Part shown: piece by piece, positions 14,379-23,778 of the stretch
Layout of the letters: every line of letters starts with the position of its first letter
How positions within the stretch are numbered: the stretch's first letter is position 1
NCBI GenBank assembly: GCA_028284565.1
Contig: JANQRM010000137.1
Location: 1 to 24,598 of the forward strand
Reading direction: 5' to 3'
DNA from: Anaerolineae bacterium
Lineage (GTDB): Bacteria; Chloroflexota; Anaerolineae; Aggregatilineales; Phototrophicaceae
Length of the DNA: 24,598 nucleotides
Made by a program: the position numbers and the translations under genes
The notes under the pieces: model-generated
Seen by the model: only the letters and a program-made list of their open reading frames with translations
Databases searched by the model: none
What the model was told of the DNA's origin: nothing

Positions 14379-14954
14379 TCAGGAGATAGGATTTGCTGGA
14401 CTGGTTGGACTGCTAGCTGAATTGGGAGGACTTGATGTGGTTGAGGTCGGGCTAGAACCAAATTCGAGGCGAACCACGAGATGCCCCAAGCGAATATCAT
14501 CTCCGTCCCGCAAGACACGAGGTTGCTTGGCGACGAGTTTTTGCCCATTGAGGTAAGTTCCATTGACACTGTCATTATCGACGATGTGCAATGCGCCATC
14601 GCGCAAGATAACTTTGGCATGTTGGCGGGATACACCTTTTTCCATTGCCCCACTGGCTGTCAAATCCACTTGGGGCGCGTCGCCGGTATTGGGGTCTTTG
14701 CGTCCGACGATGATTTCTTCCATTTCGGCGGCTTCGATGATAAAGGTTTGGCGTGTGTCAACCACATGAAGGGTTAGGGTCATATTTTTGCCAAAACGGG
14801 CAGACCCCCACTTGGGAATCCCTTCTTCAAAGTCGGTATCTTCTAAGGCGCGGGTTTCGTTGGCGGTTTGTAGATTGACTAGGGGCGTTCCGCAGTAGAC
14901 ACAAATCTGCTCCCCTTCATTATTCATCCGTCCACAACTAGGACACTTTATCAC
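14379..14954 (-). CDS. Zinc-ribbon FHA domain protein
   Basis: 191 residues from GTG 14954, supported by GGAGG six bases upstream. Residues 4-22 are a zinc ribbon (CPSCGRMN...CVYCG). After a ~35-residue acidic linker comes an FHA domain at about 58-165, with the phosphothreonine-binding residues in place: VGRKD, GVSRQHAKV, DNDSVNGTYLNG and RDGDDIRLG. FHA domains bind phosphothreonine peptides, often substrates of Ser/Thr kinases, but no such kinase is in the window. The tail is a low-complexity Ser/Thr/Pro run (SSPTSTTSSPPNSASSPTSP), which could itself be phosphorylated. It lies upstream of the sigma factor on the same strand and is divergent from ftsH across 211 bases. Confidence 0.9.
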   Translation of the reverse strand: MIKCPSCGRMNNEGEQICVYCGTPLVNLQTANETRALEDTDFEEGIPKWGSARFGKNMTLTLHVVDTRQTFIIEAAEMEEIIVGRKDPNTGDAPQVDLTASGAMEKGVSRQHAKVILRDGALHIVDNDSVNGTYLNGQKLVAKQPRVLRDGDDIRLGHLVVRLEFGSSPTSTTSSPPNSASSPTSPANPIS

Positions 14955-15165
14955 CTTTTGCCTCCGGCGTGGGTCTTACTTTATAGACAATGCTCTAGGC
15001 TGGTTGATTAACACATTGGGTTAAACCTTTGTTTACTATACATGCAAAACCTTGCAAAAGCAATTAAGGTCTAGCGAAACATTAACCTGCCCTCAGATTG
15101 TCCAATTTCGTATCGCAATATTTCGTCTGAATTTGTAGACGGCTTATCATGGAGGAACGTTTATC

Positions 15166-17139
15166 GTGAATAACCGACCCCCCAATCCTAATGAACCGCC
15201 CAACAAGCGCGGTTCTCAAGAAGAAGGTGAATCGGGACAACCCCAATCCCCCTTCTCGAATCCCAATGCTCAGCGTATGTGGCTGATTATCGGGGTGATT
15301 GTACTGGGATTATTCGTCATTTTGTTTAACCCACCGGGACGCTTTGCTCAATCGGAACGGGTCCCTTTGAATGTGCTGGTCGCAGACATTAATCGGGGCG
15401 AAGTCTCTGAGATTTTGGTGCGTGGCGGTACAGACGGTCTCATTACTTATAATGATGGGCGTGAACGACAAATCTATGTCAATCCAAGCACGACTCTTTA
15501 CGAACAATTGGAACGACTCGATGTATCGAAAGAGCAGTTGCAAAATGTGAAATACCTAGAAGAGCCGGGGGATACTTCGTCTGCCGTTCTCTTGCAGATT
15601 GTGATAGGTATCGTGCCGATTTTGATTATTGTCTGGTTCTTGTGGCGGATGATGCGCTCTGTGCGTGTCGGGCAAGACCAAGCCATGAGTTTCGGGCGTA
15701 GTCGTCCCAAAGTCTCGCGGGATATGGAACGTCCACAAGTGACATTTAGCGATGTTGCTGGTGCAGAGGAAGCCAAAGAAGACCTGCGGGAAGTGGTGGA
15801 ATTCCTCAAAGAACCTGAAAAATTCATCCGCCTTGGCGCGCGTGTGCCAAAAGGTGTGTTGATGGTAGGTCCTCCCGGTACAGGTAAGACGCTGATGGCG
15901 CGTGCCGTTGCTGGTGAAGCAGGTGTCCCCTTCTTCAGCATTTCTGGTTCTGAATTTGTGGAAATGTTCGTCGGCGTGGGCGCATCCCGTGTTCGTGACC
16001 TGTTTGACCGTGCTAAGAATGAAGCCCCGTCGATTATCTTTGTAGATGAAATCGACGCCGTAGGTCGGCATCGTGGTGCGGGCTTAGGCGGTGGACATGA
16101 TGAACGTGAACAGACCCTCAATCAAATTTTGGTGGAGATGGATGGATTTGATAATGACACGAATGTGATTATTATCGCTGCGACAAACCGCCCCGACATC
16201 CTTGACCCGGCTCTGCTCCGTCCGGGACGTTTTGACCGCAAAGTGGTCATGGACAACCCTGATGTGCAAGGTCGTCAAGACATCCTTAAGGTGCATACTC
16301 GCGGTAAGCCTTTGGCGAGCGATGTGGACTTGGAAGCGATTGCCAAGATTACAGCAGGCTTCTCTGGTGCAGACCTTGAAAACTTGGTCAATGAAGCCGC
16401 TATTCTTGCCGCCCGTCGCAATAAAAAAGCCATCAATATGAGCGAGATGCAAGAGAGTATGGAACGGGTGGTGATGGGACCGGAGCGTCGTAGTCGGGTG
16501 ATTTCACCGGAAGAAAAGTTGAAAATTGCCTATCACGAAGCTGGACATGCAATTCTCTTCCATCTATTGGAACATACCAATCCCGTGCATAAAATCACGA
16601 TTGTCTCGCGGGGTCGTGCGGGTGGCTATGTCATGCCTCTGCCACAGGGCGATAGCTTCCTGAAGACCCGTGAAGAGTTCGAGGATGACATCACTGCCGC
16701 GATGGGAGGACGTGCCGCCGAAGAGATTATCTATCAGCAACTCTCGACAGGCGCACAGATGGACTTGCAACAAGCCACCTCGATGGCACGGGCGATGGTC
16801 ACGCAGTTTGGGATGAGTGAAGTCCTAGGTCCACGTGCCTATGGCGGTGGGAACCAACAAGTCTTCCTTGGACGCGAATTGTCATCCCAACGTGACTATA
16901 GTGAACACTACGCCGAACAGATTGATAATGAGGTACGGGTTATCTTACAGACTGCCTATGAACGGGCGAATGTCCTGCTGAATGATAACCGCGATAAGAT
17001 GGAAACGCTCGTCGAGATTCTGATGGAACGTGAGACGTTGAATTCGGAAGAATTTGTCGAAATCATGGAAGATCGTTTTGGGAAACCAGAACCCCCACCA
17101 TCTTTTGATGAATTTGAGGATGCCTCTGACGAGGAATAA
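15166..17139 (+). CDS. ftsH: ATP-dependent zinc metalloprotease FtsH
   Basis: 657 residues from GTG 15166; GGAGGAA lies 8 bases upstream, and the nearby ATG at 15149 runs into a stop after six codons. Membrane-anchored AAA+ protease for quality control of membrane and regulatory proteins. Order: a proline-rich, polar N-terminal stretch of ~37 residues; TM1 about 38-55; a ~85-residue external domain; TM2 about 141-163; AAA+ domain with Walker A GPPGTGKT (235-242), Walker B IIFVDEID and the second region of homology [17 protein letters not shown]; then the M41 peptidase with zinc site HEAGH (457-461). The C-terminus is acidic. The long N-terminal extension before TM1 is unusual compared with E. 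coli FtsH. It is transcribed alone, with a strong terminator right after the stop. Confidence 0.98.
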   Translation: MNNRPPNPNEPPNKRGSQEEGESGQPQSPFSNPNAQRMWLIIGVIVLGLFVILFNPPGRFAQSERVPLNVLVADINRGEVSEILVRGGTDGLITYNDGRERQIYVNPSTTLYEQLERLDVSKEQLQNVKYLEEPGDTSSAVLLQIVIGIVPILIIVWFLWRMMRSVRVGQDQAMSFGRSRPKVSRDMERPQVTFSDVAGAEEAKEDLREVVEFLKEPEKFIRLGARVPKGVLMVGPPGTGKTLMARAVAGEAGVPFFSISGSEFVEMFVGVGASRVRDLFDRAKNEAPSIIFVDEIDAVGRHRGAGLGGGHDEREQTLNQILVEMDGFDNDTNVIIIAATNRPDILDPALLRPGRFDRKVVMDNPDVQGRQDILKVHTRGKPLASDVDLEAIAKITAGFSGADLENLVNEAAILAARRNKKAINMSEMQESMERVVMGPERRSRVISPEEKLKIAYHEAGHAILFHLLEHTNPVHKITIVSRGRAGGYVMPLPQGDSFLKTREEFEDDITAAMGGRAAEEIIYQQLSTGAQMDLQQATSMARAMVTQFGMSEVLGPRAYGGGNQQVFLGRELSSQRDYSEHYAEQIDNEVRVILQTAYERANVLLNDNRDKMETLVEILMERETLNSEEFVEIMEDRFGKPEPPPSFDEFEDASDEE

Positions 17140-17152
17140 GTATCACTAAAAT

Positions 17153-17178
17153 AAGGGTAGGCAAAAGCCTGCCCTTTT
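17153..17178. terminator. Rho-independent terminator of ftsH, probably bidirectional
   Basis: A 10-bp stem AAGGGTAGGC/GCCTGCCCTT with one G-U pair and an AAAA loop, followed by a TTTT run. It lies 14 bases after the ftsH stop. The A-rich 5' flank lets it also serve the convergent gene ending at 17217. Confidence 0.85.
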
Positions 17179-17216
17179 AGATTCACAATTAATATTTTAG
17201 CACTTGCCAATTACTT

Positions 17217-17624
17217 TTATATCGAGAATGAGGCTAAGGTTCTTTCATAGCCTCGTCGTTCCAATAAAAACTCAACTTTATTCAAGGTATCAAACTGAAC
17301 AAACTTCGCACGGGATCGACTAAATGCCATTAAGGTAATCAGCCGATTAAGTTTGTTTCCTGCGATGACATAAGCATATTCTAGTTGCGGGTGATGCATA
17401 TAGGATTGTGTTTCACGTAATTCCTTGGCGGTTTTATATCCAGTTTGTAGACTGTTTGCATTAATCACAATATGCACTCTTACCTGAGAAGCATCCAGAA
17501 TTTCCACCACTTTTTGGTTGATAGCGTGTAATTCCTCTGAGTTTATTTGCCCATTGAATTCCAGATACAAAACCTCTTTGTTGGCATACCAACAGAGCCG
17601 ATGTGTCATCTGTTCTTCAATCAT
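17217..17624 (-). CDS. SpoIIAA/STAS-like small protein
   Basis: 135 residues. The pattern fits a STAS or SpoIIAA-like alpha/beta fold: strand EVLYLEFNGQIN, helix EELHAINQKVVEIL, strand VRVHIVINANSL, then a conserved-looking helix TAKELRETQSYMHHP, strand EYAYVIAGN and a final helix. I place it by fold only; sequence similarity to a named family is weak. The canonical phosphorylatable serine of anti-sigma-factor antagonists (D-S-S-G) is not present. It is the last gene of the operon that starts with the substrate-binding lipoprotein at 21281, 26 bases after a receiver gene, so a role as a downstream target of that relay is plausible. ATG 17609 is an alternative start. Confidence 0.65.
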   Translation of the reverse strand: MIEEQMTHRLCWYANKEVLYLEFNGQINSEELHAINQKVVEILDASQVRVHIVINANSLQTGYKTAKELRETQSYMHHPQLEYAYVIAGNKLNRLITLMAFSRSRAKFVQFDTLNKVEFLLERRGYERTLASFSI

Positions 17625-17650
17625 CTTCGGTTACCCTTTTGTGCATCAAC

Positions 17651-18028
17651 TTATATCAGGCGATCAAGTTCTCGTCCCAGCTGAGTCCCATCAATTGGTT
17701 TTGGGAAATAGGCAGTAAAGCCAGCTCGTAAAGCTTCTTCACGCAATTTGGAATTATGAAATGCCGTAATCGCAATGCAAGGCAGATGTTGAGTGATTGG
17801 ATTATCTAAGACCTCACTTAATAACTCCCAACCATCTTTTCCGGGCAAGGCTAAATCGATGAGCAAGGCATCGTAGGGTAGGACATCTTCAAACAAAAGT
17901 GTTGAGGCTTGCTCTCCATCATCGGCAGTATCGACCTCAAATTTCAGATGTTGCAGAACCGTAGCCACCATTTCTTGTCCATCTGGATCATCTTCTACAA
18001 TAAGGATACGTTTCATCTCCATGTTCAT
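17651..18028 (-). CDS. Receiver-only response regulator (second receiver of the Cache-kinase operon)
   Basis: 125 residues comprising one REC domain: acidic pair D13-D14 in ILIVEDDPDG, phospho-acceptor D58 in LLIDLALPGKDG, the switch threonine in IAITAFHNS, and the lysine in YFPKPIDG. There is no output domain, so it acts by protein contact or as a phosphate carrier, in CheY or Spo0F manner. Three methionines occur in the first five residues, so the true start may be M3 or M5 (MKRILIVED). It lies 4 bases after the other receiver gene and before the STAS-like gene, all on one strand. Confidence 0.9.
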   Translation of the reverse strand: MNMEMKRILIVEDDPDGQEMVATVLQHLKFEVDTADDGEQASTLLFEDVLPYDALLIDLALPGKDGWELLSEVLDNPITQHLPCIAITAFHNSKLREEALRAGFTAYFPKPIDGTQLGRELDRLI

Positions 18029-18032
18029 TCTC

Positions 18033-18458
18033 CTAAATATTTAAATACTCAACGAGTTCTGGAATATCGACCAAGAGCTTGACTAAATCGTCCATAAATG
18101 TATCTACTGTCAAGGGTTTGGTTAGATAGTTATGAAAACCCGCGAGGATCGCCCGTTCTTGATCGCCAACCATGGCATGTGCAGTGAGAGCAATAACGGG
18201 AATTTCGGATAATTCACGATCTTTTTGTACAGCGTCAATGAATCCCCAACCATCCATCACCGGCATCGAAATATCGGAAATAACAAACCGCGGTTTGACT
18301 TGACGGACGACTTCTAAACCTTCTTGACCATTGGAGGCAGTATGCACATTGGCTCCATATTCGAGCAAAATGATTTCGGCAACTTCAAGGCTGTCTTCTT
18401 CATCATCTTGTACCACAATATCCCAACCAACGAGTAAGTCTTTCGGTATCGCTTCCAT
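18033..18458 (-). CDS. Receiver-only response regulator (first receiver of the Cache-kinase operon)
   Basis: 141 residues, one REC domain: acidic residues in IVVQDDEEDS (about 14-22), phospho-acceptor D62 in FVISDISMPVMDGW, switch threonine in VIALTAHAM and lysine in YLTKPLTV. The first strand is odd, reading WDIVVQDDEE where most receivers have I-L-V-V-D-D. An extra ~12 N-terminal residues precede it. Its ATG shares one base with the stop of the kinase gene (TAATG), so translation is coupled and the kinase is the probable phosphodonor. The C-terminal ~15 residues extend past the normal end of the domain. Confidence 0.9.
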   Translation of the reverse strand: MEAIPKDLLVGWDIVVQDDEEDSLEVAEIILLEYGANVHTASNGQEGLEVVRQVKPRFVISDISMPVMDGWGFIDAVQKDRELSEIPVIALTAHAMVGDQERAILAGFHNYLTKPLTVDTFMDDLVKLLVDIPELVEYLNI

Positions 18459-20260
18459 TAGGCTACTTCTTTCTGCGTTGCTTCATCAGCTTGCATGGGG
18501 AGAAGCACGGTAAAGGTGCTTCCTACCTCGACTTCACTTTCTAATGTGATTTGCCCTCCCATCTCGCGCACGAGTTTTTGGACAATGGCTAATCCTAAGC
18601 CTGTCCCACCATATTTACGAGTTGAAGATTGGTCAACTTGACGAAATTCATCGAAGATATAGTCTTTCGCATGGGGCGGAATTCCGATACCCGTATCGGT
18701 CACTTTCAATTCCATTTGGCTCCCATGCCGTTGCAAGTCGAGGGTGACAGACCCTTCTTCAGTAAATTTGATGGCATTCCCGACCAAATTAATGGCAATT
18801 TTAGAGATGGACTCTTCATCACCATAGATGGTTTCAGGTAGATTTGGATCGACATTGACTTCAAACGCAAGATTCTTATTATCAGCTAATATACTCAGGC
18901 TGCCGTGCCAAGTGTTTACCATCTCTTGAGGAGACATGGGTAGGTAAGCGAGTTCTAAGCGACCTGATTCAATACGTGACAAGTCCAGAATATCGTTGAT
19001 TAAACCGAGTAAACGGTCACTGTTGGCTTGAATTTTACCCAGATAGCGTTCTGCTTTATTGTTAAAATCGACTCCTGCCATGCGATTGAGCAAGATACCA
19101 GCGAACCCTTTAATGGCATTCATGGGGGTGCGTAACTCATGTGACATCATGGACAAAAATTCCGATTTGAGGCGAGAGTTTTCATTGGCAATGCGTTGTG
19201 CAGTCAATGCCTCATCACGTGCTTGGCGCAATTCAACTTCACGTTTTTGAACAGCATCAGCCATCTCATTGAAAGTCTTGCTAAGTTGCCCGATTTCATC
19301 CTTGGAATGAACCTGAATACGTTGACTCAAATCTCCCTTGGCATAAGCATGTGCAACTTCAGCTACGATATTAATGGGTTTGACAACTCGTTGAGCGATA
19401 CTCACTGCAATCAAACTTGCGATAACAAGTACCGCAATCACAGATGTCACTGCAAAGTTCAACAAATCATTTCCTAGCTTGGTTGCTTCACTAAAGTCTT
19501 GCTCTGCCACAATAGTGAAGGTCTGATTACCTAGATTCATCGTCCGTGAACCCAAAATGACATCTTCACTCGATAAGCCTTGAACCCGTCCATCTGTTTC
19601 AGGTATTGCAAATCGTGTTTCTGCCAATACCACCGATGGATTGGGATGAGCAATGACTTGTTGGGTGCTATCAACCACATAGGCAACTTGTTTCGTAGAG
19701 AAATCAAATGAAGCAAGCACATCCCATACGGGATTAAGGCGTAAATCGGCAACAATAACCTGATCTATCTCGCCTGAACGTAAGTTCAATACTGGCACAT
19801 GAATGGTGATAATTGGCTCATGCGTCGCATCATCAAAGCGTATTGAACTAAATTGAACTGAAGCATCTTCATATGACACTTGAAGTCCATTCAAATCATT
19901 GCCACCATCAAAATAGCGATTGACTTGGAGGACTTCATCACCATTTGGCGTTAGCAAATAGAGGTTTTGGAAGCCGGGGGTTTGTGCAAGTAGATTCGAC
20001 AAAATACTGCGCTGTTCATCTTCAGAAAGACTGATGAAGTTCAAGGTATTGTCCAGCAAGGTAAGATTTGAGACATGCTGGTTGACATATTCTTGAATTT
20101 TGGACTCCACTGCGCGACTGGTTTGTCGTTGCGAGGTCAGTGCTGCATCTTGTAACTTCGCAAAACCCTGATTGGTGATAAAGATACTGATACTAATGAT
20201 GGGCAACAAAGCAATACCAATCAAAACGACAGTGAAGCGTGTTTGCAAACTTGTGAACAT
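18458..20260 (-). CDS. Membrane sensor histidine kinase, Cache-HAMP-HisKA-HATPase
   Basis: 600 residues. TM1 is about 7-28. The external region (~30-275) has the features of a double Cache domain (LLDNTLNFISLSEDEQRSIL, LYLLTPNGDEVLQVNR, VAYVVDSTQQVIAHPNP). TM2 is about 273-295, HAMP about 297-350, HisKA with FLSMMSHELRTPMNA (H at about 374), and HATPase with N-box NLVGNAIKFTEEG, G1 DTGIGIPP, F-box IFDEFRQ and G2 GTGLGLAIV. It should sense an external small molecule and phosphorylate the two receivers encoded directly downstream. The gene just upstream encodes a lipoprotein that could present the ligand to the Cache domain. No hybrid receiver is attached. Confidence 0.95.
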   Translation of the reverse strand: MFTSLQTRFTVVLIGIALLPIISISIFITNQGFAKLQDAALTSQRQTSRAVESKIQEYVNQHVSNLTLLDNTLNFISLSEDEQRSILSNLLAQTPGFQNLYLLTPNGDEVLQVNRYFDGGNDLNGLQVSYEDASVQFSSIRFDDATHEPIITIHVPVLNLRSGEIDQVIVADLRLNPVWDVLASFDFSTKQVAYVVDSTQQVIAHPNPSVVLAETRFAIPETDGRVQGLSSEDVILGSRTMNLGNQTFTIVAEQDFSEATKLGNDLLNFAVTSVIAVLVIASLIAVSIAQRVVKPINIVAEVAHAYAKGDLSQRIQVHSKDEIGQLSKTFNEMADAVQKREVELRQARDEALTAQRIANENSRLKSEFLSMMSHELRTPMNAIKGFAGILLNRMAGVDFNNKAERYLGKIQANSDRLLGLINDILDLSRIESGRLELAYLPMSPQEMVNTWHGSLSILADNKNLAFEVNVDPNLPETIYGDEESISKIAINLVGNAIKFTEEGSVTLDLQRHGSQMELKVTDTGIGIPPHAKDYIFDEFRQVDQSSTRKYGGTGLGLAIVQKLVREMGGQITLESEVEVGSTFTVLLPMQADEATQKEVA

Positions 20261-20285
20261 CGTAATGTCCTATTATGGCGATTGA

Positions 20286-21281
20286 TTAGTCTTCGTCGGG
20301 ACGAATGATGTCGTTGGCTCGACCCAAGAAATCATCTGAGATTTCAAGATTGGCGGCTTCTGCCGTTTGCAGATTAATCGTCAGATAAAATTCACCAATC
20401 TGGATGGGAACCTCCCCAACTGGTGTCCCTTCTAACACTTGATGGACTAAGTTGGATGCTTGGAATCCATTCGCATACAAATTGGGTCCGAAAGTGAAGA
20501 TGGGTCCTAAGTGGGCGCGAGAAGCGTGGGTATGTGGAATCCCTAATTCAATTGCCTTCTGTGACCAATTGGCTAATAATCGACTAGCTACCACGACATC
20601 ATTTGGTGTAAAGATTGCATCGATACCTTCTGGTAAAGTATCTATTGCCGATTCGACTTCTTCACCTGAGGTAAATTCTTCAACAACCAGTTCTACTCCT
20701 AAATCTTCGGCGAGTGGACGAAGCAGTTGGAGATCGACCTGTGTAGTTGCGTCAACCGCTCTGCTAGGGATATACACTTGTTCAACATCGGGAAACATTT
20801 CAATCAGCAACTGAAAACGTTGAAGAGTAACGGGACCAATATCAACGCCTGTATAGTTTCTACCGGGTTCGGCGAGACTCTCCGCTAGACCCAACTCTAC
20901 AGAATATGGGATGATGGCGGCAACAATGGGAATCGTATCTGTCGTATCTGTAGCAACAAGGGTTGCTGTGCTGGTGACTGATAAAATTAGGTCAACGTCT
21001 TGCTCGACATACGATGTGGCGGTATCGGCTAGTTCAGCACCTTCTTCGGCATAGATATAAGTAATATTTTCACCCTCTGTATAGCCAAGTTCTGTCATCC
21101 CATCAATAAAGCCATCAACAGCAGGCTGAAACGAGCCTCCACCTGCGACGAGTATACCGACTCTAAATTGAGATGCTTGTTCGTTATTTTCTGTGGTGTC
21201 TGATGCAGATGCTGGGGAACAGGCGACAAAGATGACAAGACTAAACAAAATGAAACCAAAGAGCATTCGACGCTTATTCAT
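20286..21281 (-). CDS. Substrate-binding lipoprotein of the ABC_sub_bind (TrpX-like) family
   Basis: 331 residues. Residues 1-21 are a lipoprotein signal with lipobox FVAC (Cys21), so it is anchored outside the membrane. The mature part has the periplasmic-binding fold of the ABC_sub_bind family (PF04392): VGILVAGGGSFQPAVDGFIDGM, then a Y-T-E-G-E-N segment, DLILSVTSTATLVA, TIPIVAAIIPYSVELGLAESLAEPG and IDAIFTPNDVVVASR. Relatives bind tryptophan or other small amphipathic molecules. No permease or ATPase gene is adjacent, while a Cache kinase follows 26 bases later, so signalling, not uptake, is the more likely job (inference). GAGGG precedes the ATG, and a TATACT about 40 bases upstream (21320-21325) may be the -10 of the operon. 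Confidence 0.9.
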   Translation of the reverse strand: MNKRRMLFGFILFSLVIFVACSPASASDTTENNEQASQFRVGILVAGGGSFQPAVDGFIDGMTELGYTEGENITYIYAEEGAELADTATSYVEQDVDLILSVTSTATLVATDTTDTIPIVAAIIPYSVELGLAESLAEPGRNYTGVDIGPVTLQRFQLLIEMFPDVEQVYIPSRAVDATTQVDLQLLRPLAEDLGVELVVEEFTSGEEVESAIDTLPEGIDAIFTPNDVVVASRLLANWSQKAIELGIPHTHASRAHLGPIFTFGPNLYANGFQASNLVHQVLEGTPVGEVPIQIGEFYLTINLQTAEAANLEISDDFLGRANDIIRPDED

Positions 21282-21438
21282 TTTTCAACCCTCACATGAT
21301 GTGCTTACTCCTATCTTTTAGTATATGGATGAAGTGGACGTAAAGAATTAAGATTTAACATTTCCACAATGTTTTGGGGGCAAGATAATCAATTCTTGGA
21401 TTGGCAGGGCTATTGCTGAGGAATCTTAAGGCTTGATG

Positions 21439-23274
21439 TTAATGAATGTCTTCTGCGGCAGGGAGGGTGAAGGAGAAGATACTGCCCTCGCCCAGCGTGC
21501 TTTCGACTTTGACCTCGCCACCGAGTTTTTGCACGATGCGTTGGACAATCGACAAGCCTAAGCCGTGTCCTTGTACGCGCACCTGATTCAAGCGGGTGAA
21601 GGGGGTAAATACAGAAGCGAGTTTGTCTTCTGGGATACCTTTGCCATTGTCTTTAACCCAAAACTTGACCATGCCATCGGGTAATAAATCAGAACCGAGC
21701 CAAATGTATGGGGGTTGTCCACCATACTTCATCGCATTGCTGATGTAGTTGACCCAAATCTCTTCAATCCAGCCGGCATGTCCCATCGCAGTATGCCAAG
21801 TAGAACGGTCTGGCTTCTCGATGGTGGCACTGTATTGATTCGCCATATAACTGAGCCGTTGCAGGGCTTCCTCTACAATGTGTTCCGTATCTAAGCGTTG
21901 CATATCGACATTATCTGTATGACGCATCTCAGAGAGCATCAGCAATTCGTCGATAATATTAATCATCTTCTCACTGGTGCGGGAGATGGTGGTGAGGTAC
22001 TCCTTCATCTCCTCATCACTCATCGACATAAAGCCGGTTTCCAACACATTGGAGAAGCCCATCATGACCGCAATGGGATTTTTCAGGTCATGGGCGACGG
22101 TATGCGCGAAAGCATCCAACTCAGCATTACTGTCGATGAGATCTTGTTCCATTTGTTTGCGTTCTGTGATGTCGGTGATGACCCCAAAACTGCCGCGATA
22201 TTGACCACTGGAAGACATGACAGGTGTGGCGGCGACCAAGGTATAAATGGGGCTCCCATCCCGATGTTGGAAGGTAAGTTCGTAGTTTCCACTGGTGCCT
22301 TGATAACGTTCCTCCATTTGCCTATCTAGTTTTTGTATTTCATCGGGCATCACGAACTTTTCGATGGGCGCGCCCACCATTTCTTCACGCTCATACCCCA
22401 GCATATAGCAGAGTTTTTGGTTGACGTAGGTGTTGATGCCCTCTTGATTTTGTATCGCCAAGCCTTCTTGCATCGTTTCTAGGAGGCGACGGTAACGGGT
22501 TTCGCTATCGCGGAGGGCTTTTTCGAGGCGATTGCGCGGGGTGACATCCTTAATGATGAGATAGAGTAAATCAGCTTGCCCCATATGGAGATGCCCCGGA
22601 TAAATCTCGACATCACGAGTTCGTCCATCGGCCCGACGATGCTGGTCCAAAAAATAGACACGGTGCTTTTGGTGGGCTTGTTCAATACGCTGTTGGACAT
22701 TGATTTCGTCGGAAACTGTGAGGTCGTTTAGGGATAAGGTCCGGAGTTTTTCGCGGTCTGTGGCATAGAATTGTGCGGCGGCAGGGTTGGCATCGACAAT
22801 AGCATTCGTTTCCGCATTGATGATAAGTTGCACCGCCGGATTGCGGACAAACATCTGATGATAGCGGGCTTTTTCGCTGAGATTCAAGTCGGCTTCTTTT
22901 TGGGTATCGGTGATGTCTTGTCCAGTACTGACGATATACGCGACGGAGCCATCATCGCTGGTTACCGCTTCATTCTGCCATTTGATAGTACGACGTTCAC
23001 CTGATTTTGTCGGTAGGGTGTAGACGGTTTCTTTGACGAGCAGGTCTGGACCGAGCAAAGGGAAGGCTTTCATGAAGATTTCGGCATCGCTCGCCAAGAT
23101 CGCGGGAATTTCCCATATAAGATGATTAACCAAGTCGGCTTCGGGATAGCCACTTAATTCCAAAAAGGAACGATTACAAAATAGGAGCATCCCTTGGGAA
23201 TCAATGATAACAATCGGCGCATGAATCTGATGATATAATTCAAAAGACACCTGCGAAATTGAATTCTCGCTCAT
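21439..23274 (-). CDS. Soluble histidine kinase with three PAS domains
   Basis: 611 residues with no membrane segment. Three PAS domains lie at about 10-125, 130-250 and 258-375; PAS1 and PAS3 end in DIT motifs and the third has a PAC segment (SFGVITDITERKQ). HisKA follows, with the H-box HTVAHDLKNPIAVMMG (H at about 395), then HATPase with N-box YISNAMKYGG, G1 DNGKGIPED, F-box VFTPFTRL and G2 GHGLGLSIV. The A-H-D-L-K-N-P H-box groups it with phytochrome-type and light- or redox-sensing kinases; no conserved cofactor cysteine or histidine was evident in the PAS domains, so the signal is unknown. Three receiver genes lie upstream on the same strand, with a 100-base gap before this gene. Confidence 0.94.
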   Translation of the reverse strand: MSENSISQVSFELYHQIHAPIVIIDSQGMLLFCNRSFLELSGYPEADLVNHLIWEIPAILASDAEIFMKAFPLLGPDLLVKETVYTLPTKSGERRTIKWQNEAVTSDDGSVAYIVSTGQDITDTQKEADLNLSEKARYHQMFVRNPAVQLIINAETNAIVDANPAAAQFYATDREKLRTLSLNDLTVSDEINVQQRIEQAHQKHRVYFLDQHRRADGRTRDVEIYPGHLHMGQADLLYLIIKDVTPRNRLEKALRDSETRYRRLLETMQEGLAIQNQEGINTYVNQKLCYMLGYEREEMVGAPIEKFVMPDEIQKLDRQMEERYQGTSGNYELTFQHRDGSPIYTLVAATPVMSSSGQYRGSFGVITDITERKQMEQDLIDSNAELDAFAHTVAHDLKNPIAVMMGFSNVLETGFMSMSDEEMKEYLTTISRTSEKMINIIDELLMLSEMRHTDNVDMQRLDTEHIVEEALQRLSYMANQYSATIEKPDRSTWHTAMGHAGWIEEIWVNYISNAMKYGGQPPYIWLGSDLLPDGMVKFWVKDNGKGIPEDKLASVFTPFTRLNQVRVQGHGLGLSIVQRIVQKLGGEVKVESTLGEGSIFSFTLPAAEDIH

Positions 23275-23374
23275 CTTGCCTCAATATCAGTCTGATGATG
23301 TTACCCTACACACATCATCTATCATACAGTCAGGCAAGCAAAATGGCAAAACCGATACGGATTTTTATCTCAGT

Positions 23375-23764
23375 TTACACAGTTTCCCAAACTCCCTCTC
23401 CATTGAGGATGCGCGACAATTGTTCTGGGAATCGCTCAGAGTCGAGGGGTTTGCCGATAAAGCCATCAAAACCATGTTGATGGGCGACATGCATCTCACT
23501 CACGTGAACAGTATAGGCAACAATGGGTACGTTCAGAAAATCTGGATTGTTTTTTAGCTGATCTAATATCTGAAAACCATTGAGCATGGGCATCTCTAAA
23601 TCAAGAAATACCACATCAACCGGTCCAAGATTTATTAATACATCATCTAAACGGCGTAGGTCGCTAATTTCAGTCGTATCGACATTTTGACCTTCTAGTA
23701 AGCGAACCAATACTTGAATGTTTCGTGCGTTATCATCAATGATCAGTGCGTGTTTATGACTCAT
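23375..23764 (-). CDS. Receiver-only response regulator, third of a tandem trio
   Basis: 129 residues, one REC domain: LIIDDNARN (D10-D11), acceptor D55 in VVFLDLEMPMLNG, switch threonine in VAYTVHVSE and lysine in IGKPLDSE. There is no output domain. The C-terminal helix and tail, FPEQLSRILNGEGVW, closely match the tails of the two neighbouring receivers, so the trio arose by duplication. The ATG is preceded by AAGGAG. It lies 14 bases after the second receiver and 100 bases before the PAS kinase, the probable phosphodonor. Confidence 0.92.
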   Translation of the reverse strand: MSHKHALIIDDNARNIQVLVRLLEGQNVDTTEISDLRRLDDVLINLGPVDVVFLDLEMPMLNGFQILDQLKNNPDFLNVPIVAYTVHVSEMHVAHQHGFDGFIGKPLDSERFPEQLSRILNGEGVWETV

Positions 23765-23778
23765 GAGTTTCTCCTTAT

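Noticed and set aside
14955..15165. Promoters in the FHA-ftsH divergent region
   Set aside because: TATAAA (minus) and TATACA (plus) occur, but neither has a convincing -35 at the right distance, so no promoter is annotated.
15498..16121. 207-residue open frame antisense to ftsH
   Set aside because: A shadow of the strongly conserved AAA+ region; no ribosome site and no domain.
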